A DNA stretch of 12,927 nt from Polyrhizophydium stewartii (GCA_027604665.1 JADGIZ010000489.1:1-12927), one strand, 5' to 3'; shown: positions 1 to 7,909, counted from the first letter of the stretch. Numbers and translations are program-made. The notes: generated by a model not told the origin, from the letters alone.

Positions 1-549
1 CTCGGCGTCGGTCATGGCCAGCACAGAGTCGATGGTCAGCCCGCCCGGCTTGTGCGAGCGCAGGCTGGCGACGGCTGCCGCCGTGACCGGATCCTTTGTC
101 TGCGACGACAGCTGCAGAGCGACGAGCGTCTGGTACCGGAACACGTGCGGCTCTGCGGCGCGGTCGGCCACCTGCGAGCAGCCCATGTCGTCGACCGGTG
201 CACGCCGCTGGGCTCGCATGGCGCGGATGCCGTCGAGCACCTCGCGCCAGTGCGGCGGCTGGCGTTTGTCGGGCACCGAGCAAGCGGCGTCGTCGGCCTT
301 GGCATCCTCGGCACCTGTATCTTCGTGCTTGACCTGGCGGCCGCTGGCTGACGTAGCGATCGCTGCGGGCGGGTCATAGTTGATCTCGATGTGCTCGCGC
401 TTGACGGCGACGAGGTCGTTGTCGCCTGCGGCCGCGTCCTCGAGCTTGACGACGGCAGCTGCGTCCTCGCGCTTGACGGCTGCAGCGGCGGACGTGGCCA
501 GTCGGCGGGTGCTGCGACGCACGGCTGCGGCTGCGCGCACGGGCCTCAT
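1..549 (-). CDS. NTH1: Endonuclease III homologue Nth1, N-terminal part (cut by the left edge)
   Basis: Bifunctional DNA glycosylase/AP lyase of base-excision repair, which removes oxidised pyrimidines in nucleus and mitochondria. The first 183 residues are visible, open to the window edge in one frame. Residues 104-183 match the family: VLDGIRAMR, then APVDDMGC (118-124), FRYQTLVALQLSSQTKD (137-153, the family signature) and GLTIDSVLAMTDAE (170-183). The catalytic Lys/Asp and the iron-sulphur cysteines would lie beyond the left edge. The chosen ATG (547-549) opens an Arg/Ala-rich stretch (MRPVRAAAAVRRSTRRLA) that looks like a mitochondrial presequence, as expected for a dual-targeted enzyme; no in-frame ATG lies in the 111 bp upstream. 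Residues 20-80 are low-complexity and hold four VK(R/L/H)E motifs (Lys 26, 35, 50, 74). The gene is divergent from the methyltransferase at 661. The family call is secure; the targeting is inferred. Confidence 0.9.
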   Translation of the reverse strand, partial: MRPVRAAAAVRRSTRRLATSAAAAVKREDAAAVVKLEDAAAGDNDLVAVKREHIEINYDPPAAIATSASGRQVKHEDTGAEDAKADDAACSVPDKRQPPHWREVLDGIRAMRAQRRAPVDDMGCSQVADRAAEPHVFRYQTLVALQLSSQTKDPVTAAAVASLRSHKPGGLTIDSVLAMTDAE

Positions 550-660
550 TCTTGGCTCCAGCAAGGCCAGCGCCCGCGGGCCAGGCGAGAGCAGCCCGGC
601 ACCTGAGGGCCCGGCCGTGCGACTGTCGATCGGGAGGTCGGAGGGCTGCGGCAGCGGCCG
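550..660. promoter_or_regulatory. Short divergent promoter region between NTH1 and the methyltransferase
   Basis: Only 111 bp separate the two outward-facing start codons, so both promoters and both 5' leaders must fit here or overlap the coding regions. No TATA box is visible. The role as a bidirectional promoter is inferred from layout alone. Confidence 0.4.
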
Positions 661-1503
661 ATGCACTCGGGCTTGCCGCTGCTCGCATCGATGCTGCTGC
701 TGCCAGGCCCAGAGTGGGCCCTCCGCGACATCGACTGGACGCGGCCGTCGCACGTTGCTCTACAGAAGGACCCAGCCGCCGTGTGGGCCCGCCCACGCTT
801 CGCCGTCAACGGCGTGCCGTTGTTTGTGGCGACGGCCGACGACGACGACGACGACTCTGTTCCAGCGCTCGACACCAGCCTCGAGCACACCACGCGCACG
901 AGCGAGTCTGTCTGGGACGGATCGCTGGTGCTGGCCAAGCTCCTCGAGCGGCAGTGCGCCGCCGGCTCGTGCCCCTCGCTGGGCGTGCGTCTCGCCGGCT
1001 CGCGCGCCATTGAGCTTGGCGCCGGCCGAGGCATCGCGGGCATGGCGGCCGCTGCGCTCGGCGCCAACGTCGTCCTGACCGACATCGACCCTGCGATCCC
1101 GCCGCTGGAGCGCATCGTGGCGATCAACGGCCTCGCTGCGGGGGCCGTGGCGCATGGACACATCGCCGGCTGCATCGAGCGGGTCGCGCCGCTGGACTGG
1201 ACTGCGAGCGACGCCCACTTGGCTGCGCTCCGGCCTCCGCTGTTCGACTTGGTTCTGGCTGCCGATGTCGTGTGGGTGCAGGACCTGATCGTGCCTCTGG
1301 TCGAGACGCTGTCTGAGCTGGTGCACCCCAACGCGGTCGCGCTACTCGCGCACCAGTCTCGGTCGAGCCGAGGCGACAATACTCTGTTCGACTCCCTCGC
1401 CCGCGCTGGCCTCGCGGCCGAGGCGGTCGACAGGTCGCTTCTCGACCCTGCCTTTGCCAAGCCAGGGATCACCGTCTATCGCATCTCGCGGCCAAAGGAA
1501 TAA
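661..1503 (+). CDS. METTL21/FAM86-type protein lysine methyltransferase (Methyltransf_16 family)
   Basis: Predicted S-adenosylmethionine-dependent class I (seven-beta-strand) methyltransferase of 280 residues, the usual size for the METTL21/FAM86 group, which methylates lysines on non-histone proteins such as chaperones and elongation factors. Visible signatures in order: SVWDGSLVLAKLLE (about 82-95), the SAM-binding motif I ELGAGRGIAGMAAAALGA followed by VVLTDID (118-142), and the post-I block DLVLAADVVW (196-205), equivalent to the family's acidic (D/E)xxY-type motif but ending in VVW. An acidic Asp6 run (residues 60-65) sits in a loop before the core. The gene appears intronless. A second ATG eleven codons in could also serve as start. 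The TAA stop lies inside an AATAAA hexamer (1499-1504). It is convergent with the prolidase, 71 bp away. The substrate cannot be told from sequence. Confidence 0.85.
   Translation: MHSGLPLLASMLLLPGPEWALRDIDWTRPSHVALQKDPAAVWARPRFAVNGVPLFVATADDDDDDSVPALDTSLEHTTRTSESVWDGSLVLAKLLERQCAAGSCPSLGVRLAGSRAIELGAGRGIAGMAAAALGANVVLTDIDPAIPPLERIVAINGLAAGAVAHGHIAGCIERVAPLDWTASDAHLAALRPPLFDLVLAADVVWVQDLIVPLVETLSELVHPNAVALLAHQSRSSRGDNTLFDSLARAGLAAEAVDRSLLDPAFAKPGITVYRISRPKE
838..858 (+). repeat. (GAC)n triplet run coding for Asp6
   Basis: Six consecutive GAC codons inside the methyltransferase gene, preceded by GCC. A short coding microsatellite; likely length-variable, with no clear function. Confidence 0.7.
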
Positions 1504-1504
1504 A
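1499..1504 (+). terminator. AATAAA hexamer overlapping the methyltransferase stop codon
   Basis: The last Glu codon (GAA), the TAA stop and the next A form a perfect AATAAA. If used as the polyadenylation signal, the 3' UTR would be very short, which would suit the 71-bp gap to the convergent prolidase gene. Use is inferred. Confidence 0.35.
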
Positions 1505-1574
1505 GTCTGGCAGGTTGCCAGCGGCAGCTGCGGGTTTACATCGGCATCGGCTGATTTGGCCGCCACTCGAGCAA

Positions 1575-3324
1575 TCAGGCGCTGCTCGCGGCCATCACGG
1601 CCTCGATATCCGCGACCGACTTGGGCACCCAGCCCGTCAGATTCTCGATGCCGTTCTCGAGAATGACAACGTCGTCCTCGATGCGCACGCCGCCCACATG
1701 CTTGCGGAAGCGCTGCACGAGCTCGACGTTGAGGAATTTGTTGACGGCGGGGTCGGCTGCAAGTCGGATCTGTCAGAGTGTTGATTGTGCGTTTCTGGAT
1801 GCAGTCCCCGCTCACCGATTGCTGGGTCAAGGATCGCGTCGACAAAGTACACGCCAGGCTCGACCGTGACCACCATGCCGGGCTGAAGAGTGCGGCGCAT
1901 GCGCAAGTAGCGGATGCCGGGCTCCTGAATGCGCTGGACGCCGGCCGGGTAGCCGCCCGCGTCGTGCACGTCGATGCCGATCAGATGGCCAAGGCCATGC
2001 GGGAAAAAGAGCTCGCCAATGTGGTGCTTCGCCAGCTCCTCCTCTGTGCCGACAACCAGTCCGGCGCGCATCAGGCCACGCAAGATCTTCCGGGCCGCGA
2101 GGCGGTGCATGTCCTCCCACTCGACGCCGGCCTTGAGCTGCGAAAGCACAACCTGATGTGCAGTCGGATCTGCGTCAGCGGCCCGCGAAGGCGCAGGTGG
2201 ACTCTGCGATGCGCTTGCACAGCTCGCGGCATGGTCCGCCCACCTCCTGCGCCTCGAGCACAATCTCGTACGTGGTCTTGAAGTCACCGGCGAACTTGCC
2301 GCCAAGCGGGAACGTGCGGGTGATGTCGGCGGCATAGAGCTCATACTCGCACGCGGCGTCGACGAGCAGCATCTGGTGCGGGTCGGACGACAGCTTGTCG
2401 TCGTTCTTGCCGTAGTGCAGCACCGAGCCCGAGCGGCCGTCGGCGATGATGGGGTTGTACGCCTGGATGGGCGCACCGAGGCGGAAGCAGGTGTACTCGA
2501 ACAGCGCCTGCATCTCACGCTCCGAGCCCTGGCCAGGCCGAACGGCCTTCATCAACGCAATGTGCGCCTCGCTGCATCCCGGCAACACATGCCCGTCAGC
2601 CGCCGGTGCCGCGATGCTGGCGCCTGAGAGCACCCCCAAGGTGTCTCGATCGGGACAAGCATCACCAGGCCAGTCCCAGAGCGGCGGCCTCCAGGAACGC
2701 ACCCGCTGATGCGCGCGGCCTTGCGCATGAGCTCGAGCTCGCCCTCGGACTTGATGACGCGGGCCTCGGTGATGGCCGTGCGCAGGAACTCGTCCGTGAC
2801 GACGGTGCCGCGGGCCGCCGCCGCAGAGGCAACGTTGGCAGGAAGCTCGGCGGCCTCCATGACATGGATCAGGCCCGCGCCGGCCAGCACCTCGGGCAGC
2901 TTGTCGGTGGTGAGGACGCTGTCGACGGCGTACTTGGCCTGCACTTGCGGGGCCGTGGGCGGCGGGCCCATCCAAAGTGCGTGGTCGTCGCTGTACCTGG
3001 GGATGTACAGGCATGTCCTCTTGGAGCTCAAGTCGAGCGTGAAGTGGAACTCGGGCTCCTTGACGCCCGTCATGTAGCTGGGCACGCCAGTCCATGCATC
3101 GGTCAGCCGACCAGCGCCAAGGCAAGGTCGCAGCGACCGGCGGTGACCCCGCCGCCCTGGCGCACGCACTAGAAGAACGACTCTTGGCGGAAGCGCTCCT
3201 CGGTGTCGGTCCACTTGCGCTCGGTCAAGGCGCCGCCGCGCAGGTACAGGGTGCCTGTCGCCCCGGCGAGGTTGGCGAGCACTTTGCTTCGGTTCACGGC
3301 AGCGAGCTTCGCGAGCGAGTTCAT
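1575..3324 (-). CDS. PEPD: Xaa-Pro dipeptidase (prolidase), five exons
   Basis: Cytosolic M24B metallopeptidase that splits X-Pro dipeptides and recycles proline. Exons: 3170-3324, 2703-3077, 2244-2571, 1816-2152, 1575-1756; the spliced frame is 459 codons (458 residues) with every junction in phase. Residues 1-130 form the aminopeptidase P-like N-terminal domain ([19 protein letters not shown]). The pita-bread catalytic domain keeps all five metal ligands: Asp248 and Asp259 (11 apart), His342 in PHGLGH, Glu384 in TVEPG and Glu425 in GVRIEDD; the catalytic-site histidines His338 and His349 (DVHD) are also present. Human prolidase has 493 residues. The ATG at 3324 is a conservative start; an in-frame ATG at 3427-3429 would add 35 residues of poor complexity and give exactly 493. 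Same strand as the next gene upstream (3617-4825) and convergent with the methyltransferase. Confidence 0.94.
1757..1815 (-). other. Prolidase intron 4 (59 nt)
   Basis: Donor GTGAGC, branch CTGAC, acceptor TTGCAG; phase 1, rebuilding an Ala codon. Splicing restores [14 protein letters not shown], continuous with the family. Its 3' part shares CAGATCCGACT with intron 3. Confidence 0.85.
2153..2243 (-). other. Prolidase intron 3 (91 nt)
   Basis: Donor GTGGGC, branch CTGAC, acceptor CATCAG; phase 0. Splicing joins EIVLEAQE to VVLSQLKAG as expected for prolidase. Shares CAGATCCGACT with intron 4 just after the branch site. Confidence 0.8.
2572..2702 (-). other. Prolidase intron 2 (131 nt)
   Basis: Donor GTGCGT, branch CTGAC, acceptor ATGCAG; phase 2, rebuilding Gly177. 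Splicing gives [17 protein letters not shown], the expected joint at the start of the catalytic domain. Confidence 0.85.
3078..3169 (-). other. Prolidase intron 1 (92 nt)
   Basis: Donor GTGCGT, branch CTGAC about 25 nt before the acceptor CCCAG; phase 2, rebuilding a Tyr codon. Splicing gives [15 protein letters not shown], a strongly conserved prolidase segment. The unspliced frame meets a TAG exactly at the donor. Confidence 0.88.
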
Positions 3325-3616
3325 GCGGATGATGGGGCAAGTCGCGCTGGCTGAGGCATCGCCGATGGCGCTGGCGTTGGATGCACAAGATGCGACATGG
3401 CGCCTGCTCGCATCCAGCCAAGTGTCCACGTCTTCACGGAAGCCAACTTAGAGGATGCGGGGATAGAGTTGCCAAGGGGAGGGGGCAAAGTCGGCGATTC
3501 TCGAAAGCCTTCTTCGTGTGCCGCCTCGGCGGTGTCGCTGGGCGGCACGACTCGTTGTCCAAGACGGCTCTATTCATTCATTTGTGTCTGTTTGTGGCAC
3601 CGATTCGCCGATGCTG
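3325..3616. other. Intergenic region between the prolidase start and the upstream gene's stop
   Basis: It holds the likely prolidase promoter/5' leader (or 35 extra codons if the 3429 ATG is used) and the 3' end of the same-strand gene that stops at 3617. An ATTCATTCATTT stretch near 3572-3583 is the only AT-rich patch. No canonical AATAAA on the minus strand and no supported gene. Confidence 0.4.
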
Positions 3617-4825
3617 TCAGGCACAAGCATCATACCCATCGGGCGACGATTGCACCGAGCCGACCATCGATTCCTCGACGGGCGCACTGGCCGGCGCTGG
3701 CGCCTCCGCAGATCCGTCTGTGGCCACACGCCTTGCCCACGGGATCGGCCGCCATCCCGCCGGCCGCGGGTCCGCTCGCGCTCGCGCCGCCTCGGCCTCG
3801 ATGCGTGCCTGCCGCGCCTCGGCGGCCGCGCGCATCGCGATCAAGCTTGCGTCGAGGCCGCCTTGGCGGTCAGCCCGGCGCACCTGGTGTCCAAGCTCGT
3901 CGGCGTCGCTGGTGTGTGTCGGCCACATGAACAGAAAGAGCGGATGTGCGTGTGCTTGTGCGCCGTCGCGGCCCAGATGCGGCGGCAGCTGGGCGTCGTG
4001 GTGAGCTGCAGCGGCTGTCAGGCTTGACAGAGACGAGTCCGAAGTCGAGTCGTCAAGGGAGAGACGTGCGGGATCGGGATGCATCGGCGGTGAGCTGGAT
4101 GTTGCGTGGGTCGAGGCGTGTGCGAGATGCGCCGCTGTCTCTGGTGCGGGCTGCTTGCAAGATGCACGGGGCGGGATCACCCGCTTGCGCCGCTTTATTG
4201 CACCAAGTGCACCGAACTCATCGAAGGCGGGCGGCAACGTGGCCGAGTTGGCCAAGAACACGTCGCGCAACGCGATTGGCCATTGCTGTCGGCCGAGCCA
4301 CAGGCTGGCGTGCGGGCGCGTGGCAGCGGTCCACAGCATGCACGGTCACGGCCGCGACTCGAGGCAGCCGCCCCACCACGAGAACACGCTGGCGCGGCCG
4401 CGCACGTTGCTTGGGAAGCGCTCGAGCGTGAATGCGGGCCGCCGCGCCTTGGACGCCTCCTCGATGCGAAAGTCGCGCTCGACGATGGCCGGGTCGAGCA
4501 GCGGCGGCAGCGGGCCAGACAGAACGGTGAACCGCTTTCGCACAGACGCAGCTGCGTCAACCTTGTCACTCGCATCTGCGACACGATCGCCATGCATCCG
4601 CTCTTCAGGCATCCACCTCCAGCCGTAGTCGTGCGACGTCAGACATGGGAGATAGTATTTCTCTTGCACCTCGCGACGGCGGATGATCTGTGGGATGGCG
4701 TGGTTGGCCAGCATGACTTCGGTAAAGTCGTCCTTGTCTCCGTCAAGCCTTCGACCGAGCTTGCTGGGCAGATGCGACTGCGACGGCCCGCGCGGATGAA
4801 TTGGCGGGAGCTTGAGTCCTGACAT
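3617..4825 (-). CDS. Unrecognised protein; long frame interrupted by one TGA (possible 45-nt intron)
   Basis: I do not recognise this gene. One minus-strand frame is open from about 4891 to 3617 except for a TGA at 4346-4348. Codons on both sides of the TGA are rich in G/C at third positions, unlike the other frames, so both halves look coding. One in-phase intron (4305-4349, donor GTGACC, acceptor CGCCAG) would remove the TGA and give 387 residues from exons 4350-4825 and 3617-4304, but it lacks the CTGAC branch site and is shorter than every other intron here. Otherwise there may be two genes: 4346-4825 (159 residues) and 3617-4084 (155 residues, ATG 4084). The N-terminal part contains TSHDYGWRW and RRPAFTLERFPSNVRGR; the C-terminal part is Ser/His/Ala-rich with an Ala/Arg/Glu helix (joined residues about 309-336) that may coil. 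No membrane segment or known catalytic motif. The ATG at 4825 is chosen because codon bias fades upstream. Confidence 0.5.
4305..4349 (-). other. Possible 45-nt intron containing the in-frame TGA
   Basis: GTGACC donor and GCCAG acceptor; the length is a multiple of three and both flanks stay in the same frame (ESRP joined to LWLGRQQWP). Against it: no CTGAC or CTCAC branch site, and it would be shorter than the next smallest intron here (59 nt). Confidence 0.35.
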
Positions 4826-5565
4826 CTCGCCATCCTCTGGTGCTTTTTGCGAGGACTGCCAATATTGTGAGCGTCGCAAGTGTAAGCCCAAAGGTCTGGC
4901 CGACAGCTATGCCTCAAATAAAACGCACGCTTTCGTCGCATCGGCCACCGCGCGCGGCTGCGTCGCCGCGCATGTAACCGAAGCGACGCTCCCAGTTTGC
5001 GGGCGTCTGCAGCTCGGTCTTGACTTGGATACGCCTGCGAAGCGAAGCGCATCCAGCCTCATCAGCAATGGTGACGGGGTAAGGTTGTCTTCAAGGACGC
5101 ACTGCCCATGCGTCTGCGTGCGCACCATCGCCAGTCATCGTGGACAGTGTTCTTTTCTCTGGCATCGCCGCCCCCAGCTCCTGTGCCGCCCATTGGTGTC
5201 CGCTATTTGTTGCACTTGCAGTCTTGTGTCTGTGGTTGTTTTAACGCAGCGTCGGAGCGCGGCTCGGCTGCGTTGGGACCAGGCAGCAGTCGCCGCCTTA
5301 CAGACGGATTAAGGGGTGTGGGCAAATGGGAAGCGTGCTGGACCGCGCTTTCAGTCAGGTCGACGCCCGCAGCAAGACAATGCTCTCAAGCAGACATTGT
5401 GTGCGGCATCTCGAGGCGGACAATGTCGAAAATGTGATACCCTCGCGGAATTTATGGCTCGACTGACATACACGACAATCGACGCACCGGCCCCACTGGC
5501 GCGAGCCGTCACCTCACCCCGTGGGTTGGGATCCAAAGCGCCGCACAAAAAAGCGCGCGGCAAGA
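4826..5565. other. 740-bp region without a supported gene
   Basis: This gap lies between the start of the unrecognised minus-strand gene (4825) and the stop of the aminotransferase (5566). Base composition is less GC-rich than in the genes and no frame shows the strong third-position G/C bias seen elsewhere. Small open frames on both strands (for example 4907-5128 minus and 5455-5660 plus) resemble nothing I know. A plus-strand AATAAA occurs at 4917-4922. I found no tRNA, repeat array or mobile-element ends. It probably holds the promoter and leader of the 4825 gene and the 3' UTR of the aminotransferase. Confidence 0.4.
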
Positions 5566-7050
5566 TCAAAGGCCGGCGGCGGGCAGCATCCAGCCGTATG
5601 ACTCCCAGCCGTCGAGGTCGCCGGTCTGGATCTGGCGATATGCCTTTTGCAGCTGCTTGAATCCCTCGAAATTGCTTGAGAACTCGACCGACTGGACCGC
5701 ACGAGGGGCCGCATCGTCATCGTCGGTATAGTTGTCGAGCTCGGCGTCGTCCCAGAGGTGCTCGATGCCAGTGGTGGCACTGCTGAGGGGAGCAACGCGC
5801 GGATCGGCGCTCGCACCGGCTGTGTCGAGTAGAACCTCGCGGTCGATAGCGCCGATGGGGGTCACGACGACGGCGGTGCCGCAAGCGACGACTTCGTCGA
5901 ATGCGCCGCTCCGAACTTCATCCCAGGAGACCTGGCGGCGCTCCGCAGTCCATCCAAAGTGCTTGACGGCAAGCTCCGTGAGCGAGCGGTTCGTGACCGA
6001 CGACAAGATGCTGCGCGAGCGCGGCGTGACATACGTGCGCCTGCCGTTGACGTCGGGCCGCGTCAGGGCAGCAAAGTTGGAGGTGGCAAACTCGTCAATG
6101 TAGCGGTTTGTCTTGGGGTCAAGGAAAAGCATGACCGTGTACCCATGCTTCTTGGCTCGCGTCGTTGGGCCAAGGCACGGTGCGTAGTTGCCCGCAACCT
6201 TGGTGTGGCCGGTGCCGCGCGGCGCGGCGCGGTCGAACCCGTGCTGGATCACGGCGCGCACCGGCTGGCTGATGCCGCCGCGGTAGTAGTCGCCCACGGG
6301 ATTCACGACCACGATGAACTTGAACTCGGGCGCCGGCGTCAGACCCACCTGAGGGCCGCTGCCAACGACGAACGGACGGATGTACAGCGAGCCGCTGTGG
6401 CCGTACGGCGGCACAAAGTCGAGGTTGTCTGTGACGGCGCGGTTGACTGCCTCGACAAAGAGCTCGACAGAGACTTCGGGCATGGAGATGGCACGGCATG
6501 AAAGCTGCAGGCGCCGTGCGTTGACATCCGGGCGGAACACGCGGACCTGGTTGAGGCAATGCGGCAGCGGCGGCGGCGGTGGCAGCCCAAGGCGGTGCGC
6601 GAGTCAGTATCGGCCGATGGCTTCGATCGGGCGGGATCTGGTCCCTTCACATCGTCTTCGGAGATGGTGGCACGGATGAAGGATCAACCGAGAGGCTGAT
6701 GTCCGAGGCGGGAACCGCCGACAACGAGCTGCAGGAGAGGCGGCGACACAGAGGCGCGCGGGGGGAGACGAGAGCGCGAAGTGCAGAGCGCGCGCGGTGC
6801 GCACCTTGCCGTCGCGCATGCGGAAGGCCTTGAGGCCCTCGAAGCAGGCCTGGCCGTAGTGCAGCGACGTCGCCCACACGTCGAGCGAGAGCGGCCCGCT
6901 GGGCACGAGCACGCCGGCGTCCCATGCGCCGTCGCGCCACGTGTACTCGGCGTACGACCTGGTGCGCACAATGTCGAACCCGAGCTTGTCCCAGTCGATC
7001 GCGGCGGCGGCAGCCGCGGCGGCGTCGTCGATGCGGGGCGGGGCGGTCAT
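5566..7050 (-). CDS. Branched-chain-amino-acid aminotransferase, two exons
   Basis: PLP-dependent fold type IV transaminase that interconverts Leu/Ile/Val and their 2-oxo acids with glutamate/2-oxoglutarate. Exons 6805-7050 and 5566-6546 join in phase 0 to 409 codons (408 residues). Signatures: IDWDKLGF (18-25), TSLHYGQACFEGLKAFR (61-77), VFRPDVNARRLQLSC (85-99), the PLP-lysine segment GTGHTKVAGNYA (Lys198 expected Schiff-base residue), DEFATSNFAAL with Glu234, and GTAVVVTPIGAI (305-316). The IDWDKLGF opening and DYYRGGI segment are typical of the class found in many bacteria and protists rather than the usual animal/yeast enzymes. An acidic stretch with DDDD lies near 348-360. The ATG at 7050 starts just before the conserved region; an in-frame ATG at 7194 would add 48 residues with Arg/Ser-rich, leader-like character and overlap the divergent gene's ATG. 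Confidence 0.93.
6547..6804 (-). other. Aminotransferase intron (258 nt)
   Basis: Donor GTGCGC after DGK, CTGAC about 60 nt before the acceptor AACCAG, phase 0. Splicing gives MRDGKVRVFRPDVN, matching the family exactly. It is the longest intron in the window. Nothing else is recognisable in it. Confidence 0.85.
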
Positions 7051-7192
7051 GTCTGTCGCTGCGAGCGGGAATGAGATGCTGGGTTCGAAAGAGGCGACGG
7101 GGGCAAAGAGCTCGCGGCCCGCGCCCTCAGGACGCGGACGTCGGGACGATGGAAGAACCGACAGCAGTTGCTGACCCGCGAGGCACCAGGAC
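7051..7192. promoter_or_regulatory. Divergent promoter region of the aminotransferase and the thioesterase-like gene
   Basis: 142 bp lie between the two outward-facing ATGs if the aminotransferase starts at 7050. If it starts at 7194, the two start codons overlap within a single CATG (7192-7195) and there is no intergenic DNA at all. No TATA box is visible. The regulatory role is inferred from layout. Confidence 0.4.
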
Positions 7193-7875
7193 ATGGAGCC
7201 CACAGAGCTGCGGCCCGCCGAGCGCCGTCGAGCACGCTCGGGCAAAAAGGCCTCTCATTCGCTGCTCAAGACGTGGCAGTACTGGAGCCGCGTGCCCTTC
7301 ATTGGGCGCTGGGTATTTGGCTGGCTGCTCCTCTTTGCCTCGCCGTACACGGGTGCGCGGAGCTCGCCGTCAGCCGGCCGCATACGCCGCATGTGCCGCA
7401 GGCCGCATATGCCGCCGCTGCCGCTGCCGCTGCCTCTGCTGCTGCCGCCGCTGACACGACACGGCGCGGCACCACAGGCACGCTGTCGCTGCGCATCCAT
7501 CGCCTTGTCGCCGGCGCCTGCCGCGCGAGCATGGGCGAGTGGTGGCTTCTGCGAAACCCCTTCCGCAGCATCCACGCCGCGGCGCTGCTGAACCTGGGCG
7601 AGGCGGCCGGCGGCTTTGCCGTCATCTCATGGTGCGAAACGCAGGAGGAGCAGCATCGTGCCATCGTCACCCGTCTCGAAATCGACTACATCAAGAAGGC
7701 CCGCGGCGTCATCACCGCCGTCTGCGAGCTCGATCCCTCCAAGCCGCTTCTGCCCGCCGGCCAGACCCGCGCCAACGCTCGCGTCGTCACGGACCTGTTT
7801 GACGCCAAGGGCGACTTGGTCGCCAAGACCACCGCCGTGTGGTCCATCGAGCGAGTGCCCGATAAGCGCGAGTAA
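7193..7875 (+). CDS. DUF4442 hotdog-fold thioesterase-like protein, two exons
   Basis: Predicted member of the DUF4442 group of hotdog-fold proteins related to PaaI-type acyl-CoA thioesterases; the true substrate is unknown. Exons 7193-7352 and 7478-7875 join in phase 1 (Gly54) to 186 codons, 185 residues. Features: a basic N-terminus (RPAERRRARSGKK, 7-19), the family's opening pattern LLKTWQYWSRVPFIGRWVFG (24-43), SPYTG (50-54), the core motif RNPFRSIHAAALLNLGE (79-95, with the hotdog helix and candidate active-site Asn/His/Glu) and IDYIKKARGVITA (122-134). Residues 41-50 are hydrophobic but probably part of the fold rather than a membrane span. The TAA stop is followed by AA. Divergent from the aminotransferase; the candidate small ORF begins 34 nt downstream. 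Confidence 0.84.
7353..7477 (+). other. Intron of the thioesterase-like gene (125 nt)
   Basis: Donor GTGCGC, branch CTGAC at 7451-7455, acceptor CCACAG. The 3' half is a run of CTG/CCG triplets acting as the pyrimidine-rich tract. Splicing restores SPYTGGTLSLRIHRL; the unspliced alternatives lose the family pattern. Confidence 0.85.
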
Positions 7876-7909
7876 ACGAATTTGACACACGCTTCTTGAA
7901 CCTAAAGCG

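Noticed and set aside
546..1472. A 308-residue minus-strand frame opposite the methyltransferase
   Set aside because: Ser/Arg/Ala-rich with no domain; the plus strand has a complete methyltransferase with its SAM motif.
4194..4199. Minus-strand AATAAA as a poly(A) signal for a gene ending at 4346
   Set aside because: Possible, but it also sits in a coding-like frame (GCA ATA AAG), so I did not list it as a separate terminator. It stays as part of the two-gene alternative.
4106..4822. Plus-strand 238-residue frame with a CLWCGLLARC ... YCTKC zinc-finger-like start
   Set aside because: The Cys pairs look like a zinc ribbon, but the rest is Arg/Gly-rich with poor third-position bias, and the minus strand has stronger coding character over the same bases.
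4812..5312. Plus-strand 166-residue Cys-rich frame
   Set aside because: Mixed codon use, no recognisable domain and irregular Cys spacing. Most likely chance opening in a gene-poor stretch.
5316..5660. Plus-strand frame with a basic, nuclear-signal-like segment (KKARGKIKGRRR)
   Set aside because: It runs antisense into the end of the aminotransferase and has no homology I can name; short and of weak codon bias.
7080..7100. GGGTTCGAAA resembling a tRNA T-loop
   Set aside because: No matching acceptor, D or anticodon stem could be found around it.
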